Positions 1-9,801 of a DNA stretch of 64,000 nucleotides are shown here, in pieces. Made by a program: the position numbers and the translations under genes. Under the pieces are notes generated by a model. It saw only the letters and a program-made list of their open reading frames with translations, was not told where the DNA came from and did not search any database. Numbering within the stretch: position 1 is the first letter of the stretch; every line of letters starts with the position of its first letter. Origin of the DNA: Olivibacter sitiensis DSM 17696 (GTDB lineage Bacteria > Bacteroidota > Bacteroidia > Sphingobacteriales > Sphingobacteriaceae); assembly GCF_000427965.1 (NCBI RefSeq), contig NZ_ATZA01000002.1, positions 62,001 through 126,000 of the forward strand. Direction: 5' to 3'.

Positions 1-1
1 A

Positions 2-3000
2 AAGGCGGTTACCTTCTTAGAAAACAAAATTAAAACTCCCGTAAGAATAGCCCGTGTATCGCTGGACTTACCCAAACTGATTGTGCTAGAAGGTGTCTAT
101 TTTGAAGATCAGAAGCAAGATACGCTTTTAGCTGGCGATAAATTGATGGTCGACATCAGTCTGCTGAAACTTCTGAAAAACAAAGTGGAGATCAATGAGA
201 TAGACCTAGAGGGGATAACTGCCAAGATAGATAGAACGCTTCCCGACAGCGCTTTCAACTTCGATTATATCATTAGGGCATTTGTCAGTGAGGATCAGGA
301 AGAACCCAAACCTGAAGACACCACCTCTACCATGGAGTTTTCCATCGACAAAATAAAACTCGATAGGATCCGACTGGTATATCACGATGAGATAATAGGT
401 ACAGACGTCGATTTCAATCTCGTTCATTTCGATACGCGCATTAAGGTATTCGATCTCAATAACATGAATTTTGAGATCCCCAACATCAACATAAAAGGCA
501 TCAACACCAACCTGAAACAATGGCAAGTAGCGCAGGCAGAGGATATTCCTTCTCCTGACGACCTCGGCGTAGAGCAAGCTACCGGCGATACGGCAGCCAT
601 GCCAGGCCTCAAGCTAGGTAGAATCAATCTGGAGGACATACGCCTAGCCTACAATGACGAAAGCTCGGCAATGGATGCCAAGGTTGCTTTCAAGAAACTG
701 TTGGTGAATATCAATTCCCTTGACCTGAACAAGGAACTCGTTGACATTAAAGACCTGCTGTTGCAGGAGTCCAAATCGAGCATCGTTTTTGGGAAGACCA
801 ATCCCAAAACTACTGCCACTGCCAGCACCGCGGATACGTCCTCCATCAACTGGCAGGTAAAAGTGGGCGATATTAACCTCGCCAACAATGAACTTTCGTT
901 CTACGATGCCAATCAGCCAAAGATCAAACAAGGGATGGATTATTCCAATATCGACATCAAGCAATTTGACCTAAAGCTGGAAAACCTGTTCTTCTCTATG
1001 GACTCCATTAGCGGAAACTTGAACCAATTGAATTTCAAGGATAGAAGCGGATTGGAGCTGAAACGTGCGGAGACGGACTTTGCTTACAACGATCACGGAG
1101 CAACACTGTCCAACCTCCTTATCGAGACACCAAATACGCTGATCAGAGATAGGGCAGTGGTACAATATGCTTCTTTGGAAAGGTTAAGCGACGAAATTGG
1201 CAATATGTCGCTGGACGTCAACGTAAATCGCAGCCATGTAGGCATGAAGGACATCCTGCTGTTGATGCCCGATATAGCCACCATGCCGGAAGTACAGCCC
1301 CTGAGAAACCAAACTTTCAAAATCCACGGGAAAATAAATGGTAAAGTCAACGACTTACGCATCCCTAATCTGGAATTCAGCACCCTCAACCAGACCAAGA
1401 TACATGCCAGTGCCCATATCAAGGGATTGCCCGACACCGATAAGCTATATGCCGATCTGGTGATTAAAGATTTCAGAACCAGCAAAGGAGACCTGGATAG
1501 AATGTTGGCAAAAGGCATACTGCCCGATAGCATCAACATTCCGCAAAACATGCAGTTGCAGGGCTCTTTCAAGGGCGGCATGAGTAACTTCATCACGTCC
1601 ATGCATCTGAAAACAAGCAATGGCAACGCCGATGTAGATGCCAAATATAATGTGAATGGTCAACGGGACACCAGCTATAATGCCAATCTTAACATTGCCG
1701 ACCTGGATGTAGGCCATATCATGATGGATACCACTTTGGGTAAAGTTTCCTTTGAGGCGGAGCTGCAAGGCACTGGCCTAGATCCTTCAAAAATGGTGGC
1801 CGAAGCCAAGGCTACCCTGATCAGTGCGGAAGCAATGGGATATACTTATAAAGATATCCAGCTAGAGGCACAGGCCAATGCAGGAGACATGACGGCAAAG
1901 ATGAATAGCGATGATCCCAATATCCAGTTCAATATGGATGCCTCTGCCAATATGCAAGGTCAATATCCGCGTGTATCGGCACGATTGATGATTGACAGCG
2001 TCAACGCGCAGAACTTGAACCTTACGACCGATGAAATTCGCTTTCATGGCCAGATAGATGCCGATTTTGAAACGGCAGATCCCGATTTCCTGAATGGAAG
2101 GATTGACTTGGCCAAAGCTATCTTGGTCTACAACAACGAACGCTTCGTTTTTGACACCATCAGTGTGGTTGCTTCGGCTACAGAGCAACAAAACAGGATT
2201 CAACTGGTATCCGATTTCCTGAATGCGCATGTAACCGGAAAATACAAGCTGACAGAAATAGCTAATGCTCTCCAAGATGTCATTGCGGTATACTACCATC
2301 CCGAGGAAACGGAAGAGGCGGTCTTGGCAAGTCAACAGAACAATAAAAGCACTGCCGATACAACGGGCTACAGCCCTGCCGAATTTGAGTTTGGCGCCAC
2401 CTTCACCAGATCGGCACTTATCCAAAAGGTGGTACCTGACTTGACGGAGATGCAACCAATCAATATAGATGGGTATTTCAATAGCGATATGCAATTGGTC
2501 ATGATGAAAGCCGTGGCTCCACGTACGGAATATGCAGGCACACAACTCAGGAACATCGTAGTAGACGTCAACACGGCCGACAGCACTTTGTACTATTCGG
2601 TATTGGTAGGCGAAGTGGCATTGGCCGAATTTCAACTGATCAACACGATTCTAAGCGGCTCCGTAAAGGACAACAACGTAGATGTAGGACTTTGGATAAA
2701 AGATAAAAAGGGGAAAGAACAATACCATATAGGAGCCAATGTGCTGGCACAAGCCAAGGATTTTGTCTTCAGCCTGAAAGAGGATGGTCTTATGCTCAAC
2801 TATGACAGCTGGCAAGTAAACCCAGACAATGCCGTCATATTTGGAGGGAACGGCTTCTTGGCCCATCAATTCGATTTAAGCCTGAATGGACAGTCGCTTC
2901 ACGTTGTATCGCAAGACAGCAGTTACAATGCTCCGCTAAGGCTGGATTTTGAAAACTTTAAAATAGAAACATTTACCAATATCATAGAAAGTAATACCCT

Positions 3001-5194
3001 TGTGTTTGGAGGTAGCATCAATGGCAATGCAACGATAGATCGCTTGGAAAGTTCCCCAGTATTCACTTCAGATATATCGATCAACCAATTCACCTTTGGC
3101 AATGATCCGGTGGGCGACATCAATATTCAGGTGAACAATCTCAAAGAAAATACCTTTACCGCCAAAATATCCATTACCGGCAACGACAACGACGTGGTGC
3201 TCTCCGGAGACTATGTCAGTCCTCCAAATGGAACAGCAAATATGGATTTCACATTGGATGTAAACAGGTTGAACATGAGCACCATTCAGGCCTTCAGTTT
3301 GGGCAATTTGCGCCGCACTACCGGTGCCATACATGGCAGCTTGGATATCACCGGCACTACGGTAGCTCCCCGCATCAATGGCGATCTGATCTTCGATAAG
3401 GCGAGTCTGAACGTATCTATGCTCAACGCGACCTTCAACATGGACCAGCAACGCATCAATTTCAACGATCGAGGCATCCGTTTCAATCGTTTCACCCTAG
3501 CGGATAGCGTGGGCAACAAGGCCATCGTAAATGGCAGCATCAACACCACAAACTATACAGACTATGCGCTCAATCTCGATCTCACGGCCGATGATTTTCA
3601 GGTACTGAACAGTACCATTGAAGATAACGACCTGTTCTATGGCCTGCTCTTTCTCGATACGGACATGCATATCAGGGGACCTATGACTGCTCCATCCGTC
3701 AATGGCTCATTGAAAATCAATGGCAACACCGATATGACTTATATTATGCCGCTCACCGATCCGGGCATGGTGGACAGGGAAGGTATCGTAGAATTTGTGA
3801 GCCTAGCTCCGCAGACACAAGATAGTATATCCATACTCAACGTGCGGGATAGTACGGAAACGAGCGATGGCAGTAATGCCATCACGGGAATGAATATTTC
3901 TCTTAACCTGGAAATAGAGAAGAATGCAGCATTCCACGTGGTAGTAGATCCCGGAACGGGCGATCAGCTTAATATCAAAGGACAAGCCTTGCTCTCCCTT
4001 GGCATCGAACCAGGTGGAGAAATGACCTTGGCAGGAACCTATGAAGTGGAAGAAGGAGACTACTCGCTATCGTTTTCGATGATAAACCGCAAATTCCTCT
4101 TCAAAAAGGGTAGTACCATCACATGGGGAGGAGACGTAATGGATGCGGACCTCAACATGACGGCTATCTACAATGTACAGGCGCAACCTATCGACTTGGT
4201 ACAAAATCAAATGAGCGGTCAAAATTCCGCCTACTTCTTGCAACGCATTCCCTTTAACGTCAATCTCATCATTGGTGGCAAAATGATGAAACCTATTATT
4301 TCCTTTGATATCGATCTGGGCACAGGCGGCAACCTCAATACCTTGCCGCAGGATGCTACCCAACTGATCGAGACGCGATTGGCAGAGTTGAAGGAAAACG
4401 AATCGGAAATGAATAAGCAGACCTTTGCCTTGTTGGTATTGGGTAGGTTTATCGCCGATAATCCGTTCTCCTCGGCGGGTGGGTCGAGCACCGAGACCAT
4501 GGTACGTTCCAGCGTGAGCAGCCTGCTGTCCAATCAGCTAAACAAATTGGCTGGTGACCTGGTGGGTGGTGTCGAGTTAAATTTTGATCTGCAATCCACC
4601 GCCGATGATTATAGTACGGGAAGCCAGCAAACTCGAACCGACCTCAACGTCGGGGTGTCAAAAAGGTTGTTGGACGACCGCTTGAAAGTGACCGTAGGAT
4701 CGAGCTTTGAACTTGAGGGCAGCCAACAGCCAGGCCAAAAGGCCAACAATATTGCTGGCGATATTAACATTGAATACCAACTGTCCAGGGATGGCCGATA
4801 TGTGGCCCGGGTCTACCGCGTGAACCAATATCAAGTTACCCTACAAGGCCAATTCATAGAGACGGGCCTTGGATTTATCGTTAACATGAGCTATGACGAG
4901 TTCAGGGAAATATTTATGCGTGCGAAAAACCTAGAAAAATTAAATCAGCAGCGGGCTGATTCCGTTAGCACACAGATGAGAGAATATATGGACAGGAGAA
5001 GGACAGACTCGCTGGAAAGACGCCGACGCATCCCTCCGGCCGAGCGCAAAAGAAGAGCGATAGAGGAAAGTGGTGGCTCTGGCGACGAATCATCATCTAA
5101 CGAAAACAATGACCATAATCACAATAGTGCTGCTAGCAGAAATGAAAATGAAAGCTATATCCATGAAGAGACAGGAGGGCAAGATGCTAAATAA
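2..5194 (+). CDS. tamB: TamB-type translocation and assembly module protein (5' partial)
   Basis: This is a very large AsmA/TamB-like protein that probably spans the periplasm and helps outer membrane assembly or lipid transport together with the Omp85 protein encoded next. The frame is open from base 2, so the gene begins before the window; 1730 residues are visible and the GTG at 83 is not the true start. The sequence is mostly repeated beta-strand segments of the form LDLTADDF or INGNTDMTYIMP. The C-terminal quarter (about residues 1230-1650) matches the DUF490/TamB domain, with the typical sequence of a GTYEVEEGDYSLSF segment, a GGDVMDADLNMTA segment and a final beta-rich end. After the domain comes a charged Arg/Glu tail of about 70 residues, rich in Ser, Asn and His at the end. 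Its stop overlaps the next gene by 11 bp. Family assignment is firm; the precise cargo is unknown. Confidence 0.9.
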   Translation, partial: KAVTFLENKIKTPVRIARVSLDLPKLIVLEGVYFEDQKQDTLLAGDKLMVDISLLKLLKNKVEINEIDLEGITAKIDRTLPDSAFNFDYIIRAFVSEDQEEPKPEDTTSTMEFSIDKIKLDRIRLVYHDEIIGTDVDFNLVHFDTRIKVFDLNNMNFEIPNINIKGINTNLKQWQVAQAEDIPSPDDLGVEQATGDTAAMPGLKLGRINLEDIRLAYNDESSAMDAKVAFKKLLVNINSLDLNKELVDIKDLLLQESKSSIVFGKTNPKTTATASTADTSSINWQVKVGDINLANNELSFYDANQPKIKQGMDYSNIDIKQFDLKLENLFFSMDSISGNLNQLNFKDRSGLELKRAETDFAYNDHGATLSNLLIETPNTLIRDRAVVQYASLERLSDEIGNMSLDVNVNRSHVGMKDILLLMPDIATMPEVQPLRNQTFKIHGKINGKVNDLRIPNLEFSTLNQTKIHASAHIKGLPDTDKLYADLVIKDFRTSKGDLDRMLAKGILPDSINIPQNMQLQGSFKGGMSNFITSMHLKTSNGNADVDAKYNVNGQRDTSYNANLNIADLDVGHIMMDTTLGKVSFEAELQGTGLDPSKMVAEAKATLISAEAMGYTYKDIQLEAQANAGDMTAKMNSDDPNIQFNMDASANMQGQYPRVSARLMIDSVNAQNLNLTTDEIRFHGQIDADFETADPDFLNGRIDLAKAILVYNNERFVFDTISVVASATEQQNRIQLVSDFLNAHVTGKYKLTEIANALQDVIAVYYHPEETEEAVLASQQNNKSTADTTGYSPAEFEFGATFTRSALIQKVVPDLTEMQPINIDGYFNSDMQLVMMKAVAPRTEYAGTQLRNIVVDVNTADSTLYYSVLVGEVALAEFQLINTILSGSVKDNNVDVGLWIKDKKGKEQYHIGANVLAQAKDFVFSLKEDGLMLNYDSWQVNPDNAVIFGGNGFLAHQFDLSLNGQSLHVVSQDSSYNAPLRLDFENFKIETFTNIIESNTLVFGGSINGNATIDRLESSPVFTSDISINQFTFGNDPVGDINIQVNNLKENTFTAKISITGNDNDVVLSGDYVSPPNGTANMDFTLDVNRLNMSTIQAFSLGNLRRTTGAIHGSLDITGTTVAPRINGDLIFDKASLNVSMLNATFNMDQQRINFNDRGIRFNRFTLADSVGNKAIVNGSINTTNYTDYALNLDLTADDFQVLNSTIEDNDLFYGLLFLDTDMHIRGPMTAPSVNGSLKINGNTDMTYIMPLTDPGMVDREGIVEFVSLAPQTQDSISILNVRDSTETSDGSNAITGMNISLNLEIEKNAAFHVVVDPGTGDQLNIKGQALLSLGIEPGGEMTLAGTYEVEEGDYSLSFSMINRKFLFKKGSTITWGGDVMDADLNMTAIYNVQAQPIDLVQNQMSGQNSAYFLQRIPFNVNLIIGGKMMKPIISFDIDLGTGGNLNTLPQDATQLIETRLAELKENESEMNKQTFALLVLGRFIADNPFSSAGGSSTETMVRSSVSSLLSNQLNKLAGDLVGGVELNFDLQSTADDYSTGSQQTRTDLNVGVSKRLLDDRLKVTVGSSFELEGSQQPGQKANNIAGDINIEYQLSRDGRYVARVYRVNQYQVTLQGQFIETGLGFIVNMSYDEFREIFMRAKNLEKLNQQRADSVSTQMREYMDRRRTDSLERRRRIPPAERKRRAIEESGGSGDESSSNENNDHNHNSAASRNENESYIHEETGGQDAK

Positions 5195-7490
5195 ACTAAT
5201 ACGTCATTTGGCAATGTGCTTTGTTCTCCTCCTGACCCTATCGGCATGTAGCAACATCAAATACCTCAAGGAAGGAGAAAATCTATATGTGAGCGGAGAA
5301 GTAGAGTTAGACGATAGCGACAGTATTCCTGCCCGCTTTAGGGGACCGCTAGAAAGTGACCTGGAAGAACTGTTAAGACCCAAACCTACTTCCAGTATCT
5401 TTGGCCTTCGCCCACGCTTGTATATATACAATATGATGGGCGAACCCAAAAAGAAAACAGGCGTGCGCGCATGGATTAAGAACAAGGTAGGCAAGGCACC
5501 CGTGCTACTGAGCGATGTCAACGTAGAGTACAACCAAAATCTCTTGCGCAATAGACTAGAAAGCAGGGGATTTTTCAATGCCAGCATATCTGCCGACAGC
5601 ACCATCAGCAACAGGAAGGCAAGCCTCCTGTATACGGCACATACCGAAAGGATATTCCGAACCAGAAACGTTACCTGGCCAAAAGACACTTCGCTCATAT
5701 CCCGCGAAATAGCAGCCACAAAAGAGCAAAGTCTATTGCAACCAAGACGTCCCTACAACTTGGACAATATCATCACGGAAAGAGAACGCATAGACAATGT
5801 ACTGAAAGACAAGGGCTATTTCTTTTTCAGTCCAGATCATATCCTGGTACAGGTAGACAGTGCCTTAGGCAACAACCAGGTAGACATGAACGTCAAGATC
5901 AAAAAAGAAACGCCCGAAAATGCTAAACATCCCTATAAGATCAATAATGTATTCATCTATCCTGAATATTCCCTGCAGCAAGGCAACTACGTCATAGCCA
6001 GTTCCGAAAAAGCCGAAAACTACAAGGGCTATTATTTCGTAGATCCCAATAGAACCTTTCGCAAATTTGCACTGGCTAGGACGATATTTCTAAATAAAGG
6101 TGACACCTATAACAGAGACTTGCAGAATCAAACAATCAGTCAACTGGTGGGAATGGGAACCTTTCGTTTTGTGAAAACGAATTATATCGTTGCAGATAGT
6201 GCAAACCATTTATTAGATGTACACTACTATTTGACACCCCAGCAGAAAAAGACCATCCGGACAGAGCTGTTGGGCAAAACTGCCGCCGTTTACAACGGAG
6301 CTGAACTCAACGTAAGTTGGCGCCACAGGAATGCCTTTAAAGCGGCGGAACTCTTGCGCTTTTCGGTATACGGTGGTTACGAAGTGCAATCTGGCGGCGG
6401 TGTAAATATCAATTCAAACTTTTACCGTTATGGAGCCGAAGCGGCCTTGACTTGGCCTCGTATCATTGCGCCATTCAATTGGTCTCCTACACGCCGCTTC
6501 GTACCACATACCACCACCTTGGTAGCATACGAATTCCTCAACCGTAGACAGGCATACCGTTTGAACTCCATGCGCTTTGCATGGGGCTATCAATGGCAGG
6601 AGTCCATCAAAAAGGACCATAACCTCAATGTGCTGGATGTAGGCTATGTACAACCCAGAAACGTGACCGATTTTTACCTCGACTTGATAGAACAGTACCC
6701 CAATTTGCAACGCGCTATAGACAGACAGTTCACCTTCGGCCCTACGTATAAGTTTACCTATACCAACACGATGGAAAACACCAGGCGAAATACGATGTAT
6801 TTTCTGGGCGGGCTAGACCTATCTGGTAATATCACCGGCCTGCTGATGAATGCCGATGCCAATACGAATCCGAAAAACATATTTGGCGCACAATTCTCAC
6901 AATACATCAAGACCGAACTAGAGTACCGAAACTATTTTAAACTGACCTCCAAGAGTACCATTGCTGCACGTGCCATGGTGGGCTATGGCTATTCTTATGG
7001 AAATTCTCGACAATTGCCTTACGTGAAGCAATTCTTTGCTGGCGGGCCAAACAGCTTGAGAGCCTTCAGGGCCCGCGCCATTGGCCCCGGGTCTTATGAT
7101 CCAGACCGCATAGGCAACAACAACTTCGTGCCCGATATGACGGGCGACATCAAGATGGAACTCAATGCCGAGTACCGCGGAAAGATAGTCAGTTTTCTGG
7201 ATTGGGCGGCTTTTGTAGACGCAGGCAACATATGGTTGCAAAATGCCGATTCCTTAAGAGGGGGTGGTCAATTTACAAAAGACTTTGCCAAGGAATTTGC
7301 CGTGGGTGGCGGCCTAGGCCTACGGTTTGATTTCTCTGTACTGGTACTCCGTACCGATTTTGCCATTCCTTTCCGTCTTCCTTACTTGCCGGAAAACGAA
7401 AGATGGGTATTCAATAAAATCAATTTCAGGGATCCCGAATGGCGTAGCAACAATATTGTCTTCAACCTCGCTATTGGTTATCCATTCTAA
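5184..7490 (+). CDS. tamL: TamL-type lipidated Omp85 (BamA/TamA family) outer membrane protein
   Basis: A 768-residue Omp85 protein, the outer membrane partner of TamB. I chose the ATG at 5184 because it follows a strong Shine-Dalgarno (AGGAGGG at 5173-5179) and gives a clean lipoprotein signal peptide with lipobox LSAC; a longer in-frame reading from 5070 would bury that signal. POTRA-like segments fill roughly residues 20-370 and a beta-barrel the rest, with the barrel motif FFAGGPNSLRAFRARAIGPG near residue 620 and a C-terminal aromatic ending GYPF. Lipid-modified TamA variants (TamL) are known in Bacteroidota. The start overlaps tamB by 11 bp, indicating translational coupling. A retropepsin-like gene follows after 31 bp. 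Confidence 0.88.
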   Translation: MLNKLIRHLAMCFVLLLTLSACSNIKYLKEGENLYVSGEVELDDSDSIPARFRGPLESDLEELLRPKPTSSIFGLRPRLYIYNMMGEPKKKTGVRAWIKNKVGKAPVLLSDVNVEYNQNLLRNRLESRGFFNASISADSTISNRKASLLYTAHTERIFRTRNVTWPKDTSLISREIAATKEQSLLQPRRPYNLDNIITERERIDNVLKDKGYFFFSPDHILVQVDSALGNNQVDMNVKIKKETPENAKHPYKINNVFIYPEYSLQQGNYVIASSEKAENYKGYYFVDPNRTFRKFALARTIFLNKGDTYNRDLQNQTISQLVGMGTFRFVKTNYIVADSANHLLDVHYYLTPQQKKTIRTELLGKTAAVYNGAELNVSWRHRNAFKAAELLRFSVYGGYEVQSGGGVNINSNFYRYGAEAALTWPRIIAPFNWSPTRRFVPHTTTLVAYEFLNRRQAYRLNSMRFAWGYQWQESIKKDHNLNVLDVGYVQPRNVTDFYLDLIEQYPNLQRAIDRQFTFGPTYKFTYTNTMENTRRNTMYFLGGLDLSGNITGLLMNADANTNPKNIFGAQFSQYIKTELEYRNYFKLTSKSTIAARAMVGYGYSYGNSRQLPYVKQFFAGGPNSLRAFRARAIGPGSYDPDRIGNNNFVPDMTGDIKMELNAEYRGKIVSFLDWAAFVDAGNIWLQNADSLRGGGQFTKDFAKEFAVGGGLGLRFDFSVLVLRTDFAIPFRLPYLPENERWVFNKINFRDPEWRSNNIVFNLAIGYPF

Positions 7491-7521
7491 CTTATTTATT
7501 GGACGACGGAAAAGATACTAC

Positions 7522-7959
7522 ATGATCAAGATACCACTTGAAGTACTGCAACTGGAGGATGGGGTTCACCTCTTGGTGGAACTGTTTGCCTTCGGCAAAT
7601 CCTTCAAAGCCGTTTTGGACACGGGTGCTTCCAAAACGGTATTCGACAAGACCACCATAGAAAACTATCTCGATGGTAGTAGCCTCATTACTACCGACCG
7701 CGTATCCACGGGATTGGGTACCACCAATATGGAAAGCTTCCTGTGGAACGTGAGCCATTTAAAAATAGGAGATCTAGAATTAAGCGATATTGAAGTTGCT
7801 ATCCTAGATTTATCAACGATCAATTATGCTTATGCCAATATGAACCTCGAACCGGTCATAGGCGTAATAGGTGGAGATCTCCTATCGCAATACAAAGCGG
7901 TAATAGATTACGGCAAGGGTACCTTATCGCTCAAGAAACCGAGGTATAAGAGAACTTAG
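7522..7959 (+). CDS. Retropepsin-like aspartic protease family protein
   Basis: A 145-residue protein with the single-domain aspartic protease signature: a hydrophobic strand then DTGAS at residues 33-37, and a second glycine-rich segment VIGVIGGDLLSQY near residue 120, typical of retropepsin-like dimeric proteases. It has no signal peptide, so a cytoplasmic location is expected. A longer in-frame reading from 7327 overlaps tamL by 164 bp; the ATG at 7522, 31 bp after the tamL stop, is preferred because the domain starts right there. Whether it is an active protease is unproven. It ends 13 bp from the convergent aldo/keto reductase gene. Confidence 0.8.
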   Translation: MIKIPLEVLQLEDGVHLLVELFAFGKSFKAVLDTGASKTVFDKTTIENYLDGSSLITTDRVSTGLGTTNMESFLWNVSHLKIGDLELSDIEVAILDLSTINYAYANMNLEPVIGVIGGDLLSQYKAVIDYGKGTLSLKKPRYKRT

Positions 7960-7972
7960 TTGCACAAATCGA

Positions 7973-8869
7973 TTATCGATGTTCGGTATAGTGAATGGCC
8001 CTTATCTGTGAGGAAAGGGCATATACTTCCTCATTGCTTAAACTGACTTTATTTTCCCATGCCTTCAATGCCTCATCCAGCTGCTCTTCTGTGCGAATGC
8101 CCGTAACGGCACTGGCCACCACAGGATGATGCCATAGGTAAGACAAAGCTATAGTAATAGCGTCACAGTTTCTTTGCTCGGCCAAAGCTTCCACGGCTCT
8201 CGCTTCCTTGGCTACTTCGCTGGCAGTATATTGAAGGTAGTCCTTCGGTTCCTTGCCCAACAACAAACCTTGCGCCACTCCCCCTCTAGCGATAACGCTG
8301 ATGCCCTGCTCTTGCAATAGCTGCAATACCTCTTCTTCGGGTCGCCTGTCCAGCAAACTATATTGCATCATCACAGATTGGATATTCGAACGCTTCACGT
8401 ATTCCCGAATGACATTGGGTCTAATAGAGGAAATACCGTACCAACGAATCTTACCCTGCTTCTTGAGCAGTTCAAAAGCTTCTATCGTTTCGTCTATCGG
8501 GTCGTCTATGGTTCCCCCATGCAGTTGGTACAAGTCGATATAATCCGTCTGAAGGCGTTTCAGGCTTTGGTCTACCGCTTTGAGAATATAATCTTTGGTA
8601 GGATTCCAGTCCCATCCGCTCCCGTCAGGGCGCAATTGGTTGCCCACTTTTGTAGTAAGGATGACCTTCTTTCGAATATCTTTCAGGGCAGTACCAACAT
8701 GTAGTTCGTTTAGCCCCTTGTTATATAGATCCGCTGTATCAAAGAAATTGATTCCCTTGTCAAATGCCTTGTTCAATAAGTGGCTAACGTGCTTTTGGTT
8801 GTCGCCCAAAGACATGCAGCCAAAAGCCAATTCACTAACTTGTAGATCTGATTTCCCTAATTGTACCAT
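7973..8869 (-). CDS. Aldo/keto reductase
   Basis: A 298-residue NAD(P)H-dependent oxidoreductase of the aldo/keto reductase superfamily, expected to be a cytoplasmic TIM barrel. Visible motifs are GCMSLG near residue 17, the catalytic FFDTADLYNKG segment (Asp and Tyr of the tetrad) around residues 42-52, TTKVGNQ (catalytic Lys) near 73 and LYQLHGG (catalytic His) near 118. The C-terminal segment IALSYLWHHPVVASAVTGIRTEEQL is the usual cofactor-binding end. The substrate cannot be told from sequence. It lies downstream of the FKBP gene with an 84-bp spacer that contains a REP-like palindrome. Confidence 0.93.
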   Translation of the reverse strand: MVQLGKSDLQVSELAFGCMSLGDNQKHVSHLLNKAFDKGINFFDTADLYNKGLNELHVGTALKDIRKKVILTTKVGNQLRPDGSGWDWNPTKDYILKAVDQSLKRLQTDYIDLYQLHGGTIDDPIDETIEAFELLKKQGKIRWYGISSIRPNVIREYVKRSNIQSVMMQYSLLDRRPEEEVLQLLQEQGISVIARGGVAQGLLLGKEPKDYLQYTASEVAKEARAVEALAEQRNCDAITIALSYLWHHPVVASAVTGIRTEEQLDEALKAWENKVSLSNEEVYALSSQIRAIHYTEHR

Positions 8870-8900
8870 TTAAAAAAAATTACCCCATTCACCCATTCAG

Positions 8901-8926
8901 TAGGGACGTAATATATTACGCCTCTC
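8901..8926. repeat. REP-like imperfect palindrome
   Basis: A 26-bp inverted repeat in the spacer between two minus-strand genes. The core CGTAATATATTACG (8907-8920) is a perfect 14-bp palindrome, and the flanks TAGGGA and CCTCTA extend it with one mismatch and one G-T pair. The shape resembles short palindromic interspersed repeats, and it may also slow transcription downstream of the FKBP gene. Only one copy is in this window, so the repeat status is inference. Confidence 0.45.
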
Positions 8927-8953
8927 TAACCTTCTTCGCTCCTACTGTCGATA

Positions 8954-9667
8954 TTATTGTCCATTGATCTTGAACAGCTCGACATCAAAAATCAGTGCAC
9001 TATAAGGTGGAATATCATTGCCCGCGCCGCGCTCGCCATATGCCAGATCATAAGGGATAAAGAAACGGTAGTGACTGCCCACGGGCATCAGTTGCACTCC
9101 TTCGGTCCATCCTTTAATGACCCTGTTTAGCTGAAACGAGATAGTTTCATTTCGATCATACGAACTATCGAAAACTTTGCCGCCTATCAAAGTGCCTTTG
9201 TAATGTACAGTCACCTCGTCCGATTCACTACTTGGCTTGGGACCAGTTCCCTGTCGAACAACCTCATATTGTAATCCACTGGCCGTGGTGTGCACTCCTT
9301 CTCGTTTGGCATTTTCCTCCAAAAACTGTACGCCGGCTGCCATTTGCTTCTTCTTGAGCTCATCTGCCGCCTCGGTAAGTACGGTACGAATTGATTCCAT
9401 CATTTCACTTTCCTGCATTAGCAACGTGCTGTCGTTGAAAACATCCTCGATTGCCTTGGCTACAGCCTGAGCGTTCAACTTTTTGAGTCCACGTCCTTTC
9501 AAGTCCTTCGCCAGACTAAGTCCAAAAGCATAGGATGCCGAATCAATTTTGTTTTCCACCAATGGCTTCTTTTCTATCTCCATTACTTCTGTTTTTTTCT
9601 TTTTCTGGGCCATTAAATCTGCGCCAAAAGGACACAATATGGCCATTAATAAAACTATTGTTTTCAT
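8954..9667 (-). CDS. Periplasmic FKBP-type peptidyl-prolyl isomerase
   Basis: A 237-residue exported prolyl isomerase of the FkpA/Mip type. The N-terminus is a signal peptide ending near DLMAQ, followed by an alpha-helical dimerisation region (about residues 30-125, with KIDSASYAFGLSLAKDL) and a C-terminal FKBP domain containing VTVHYKGTLIGGKVFDSS, VIKGWTEGVQLMPVG and IPPYSALIFDVELF. It would help fold or chaperone envelope proteins. I chose the ATG at 9667 instead of a TTG at 9685 because the signal peptide begins there and a consensus promoter box covers the TTG. Confidence 0.93.
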   Translation of the reverse strand: MKTIVLLMAILCPFGADLMAQKKKKTEVMEIEKKPLVENKIDSASYAFGLSLAKDLKGRGLKKLNAQAVAKAIEDVFNDSTLLMQESEMMESIRTVLTEAADELKKKQMAAGVQFLEENAKREGVHTTASGLQYEVVRQGTGPKPSSESDEVTVHYKGTLIGGKVFDSSYDRNETISFQLNRVIKGWTEGVQLMPVGSHYRFFIPYDLAYGERGAGNDIPPYSALIFDVELFKINGQ

Positions 9668-9674
9668 CGCGTCG

Positions 9675-9682
9675 CAAAAATA
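9675..9682 (-). promoter_or_regulatory. Candidate -7 promoter element for the FKBP gene
   Basis: Read on the minus strand this is TATTTTTG, a match to the Bacteroidota -7 consensus TAnnTTTG. Its last base lies 8 nt before the ATG at 9667, which would put the transcription start almost at the start codon. Confidence 0.45.
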
Positions 9683-9700
9683 CAAAAAATAGTTGTTCGT

Positions 9701-9786
9701 TACCCGTTAACAGCTATGCGACACACTTTATGGTTTTCATTTTGTTTATCATTGCGAATTTATGAAACCATAAGCTATGACGGGTA
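9701..9786 (-). other. Nested inverted repeats between gpmA and the FKBP gene
   Basis: An 86-nt folded segment. TACCCGT (9701-9707) pairs with ACGGGTA (9780-9786), AGCT (9712-9715) can pair with AGCT (9773-9776), and TTATGGTTT (9728-9736) pairs with AAACCATAA (9765-9773), with CAT/ATG continuing the inner stem. It could end gpmA transcription or be a separate structured RNA. There is no T tract. Confidence 0.4.
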
Positions 9787-9801
9787 CCTGAGGGAGCAAA
9801 C

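Noticed and set aside
1862-2635. A 257-codon open frame antisense to tamB, plus several shorter ones along the gene
   Set aside because: They are complements of a repetitive beta-rich protein in a long intact gene; no ribosome binding site, domain or independent promoter supports them.
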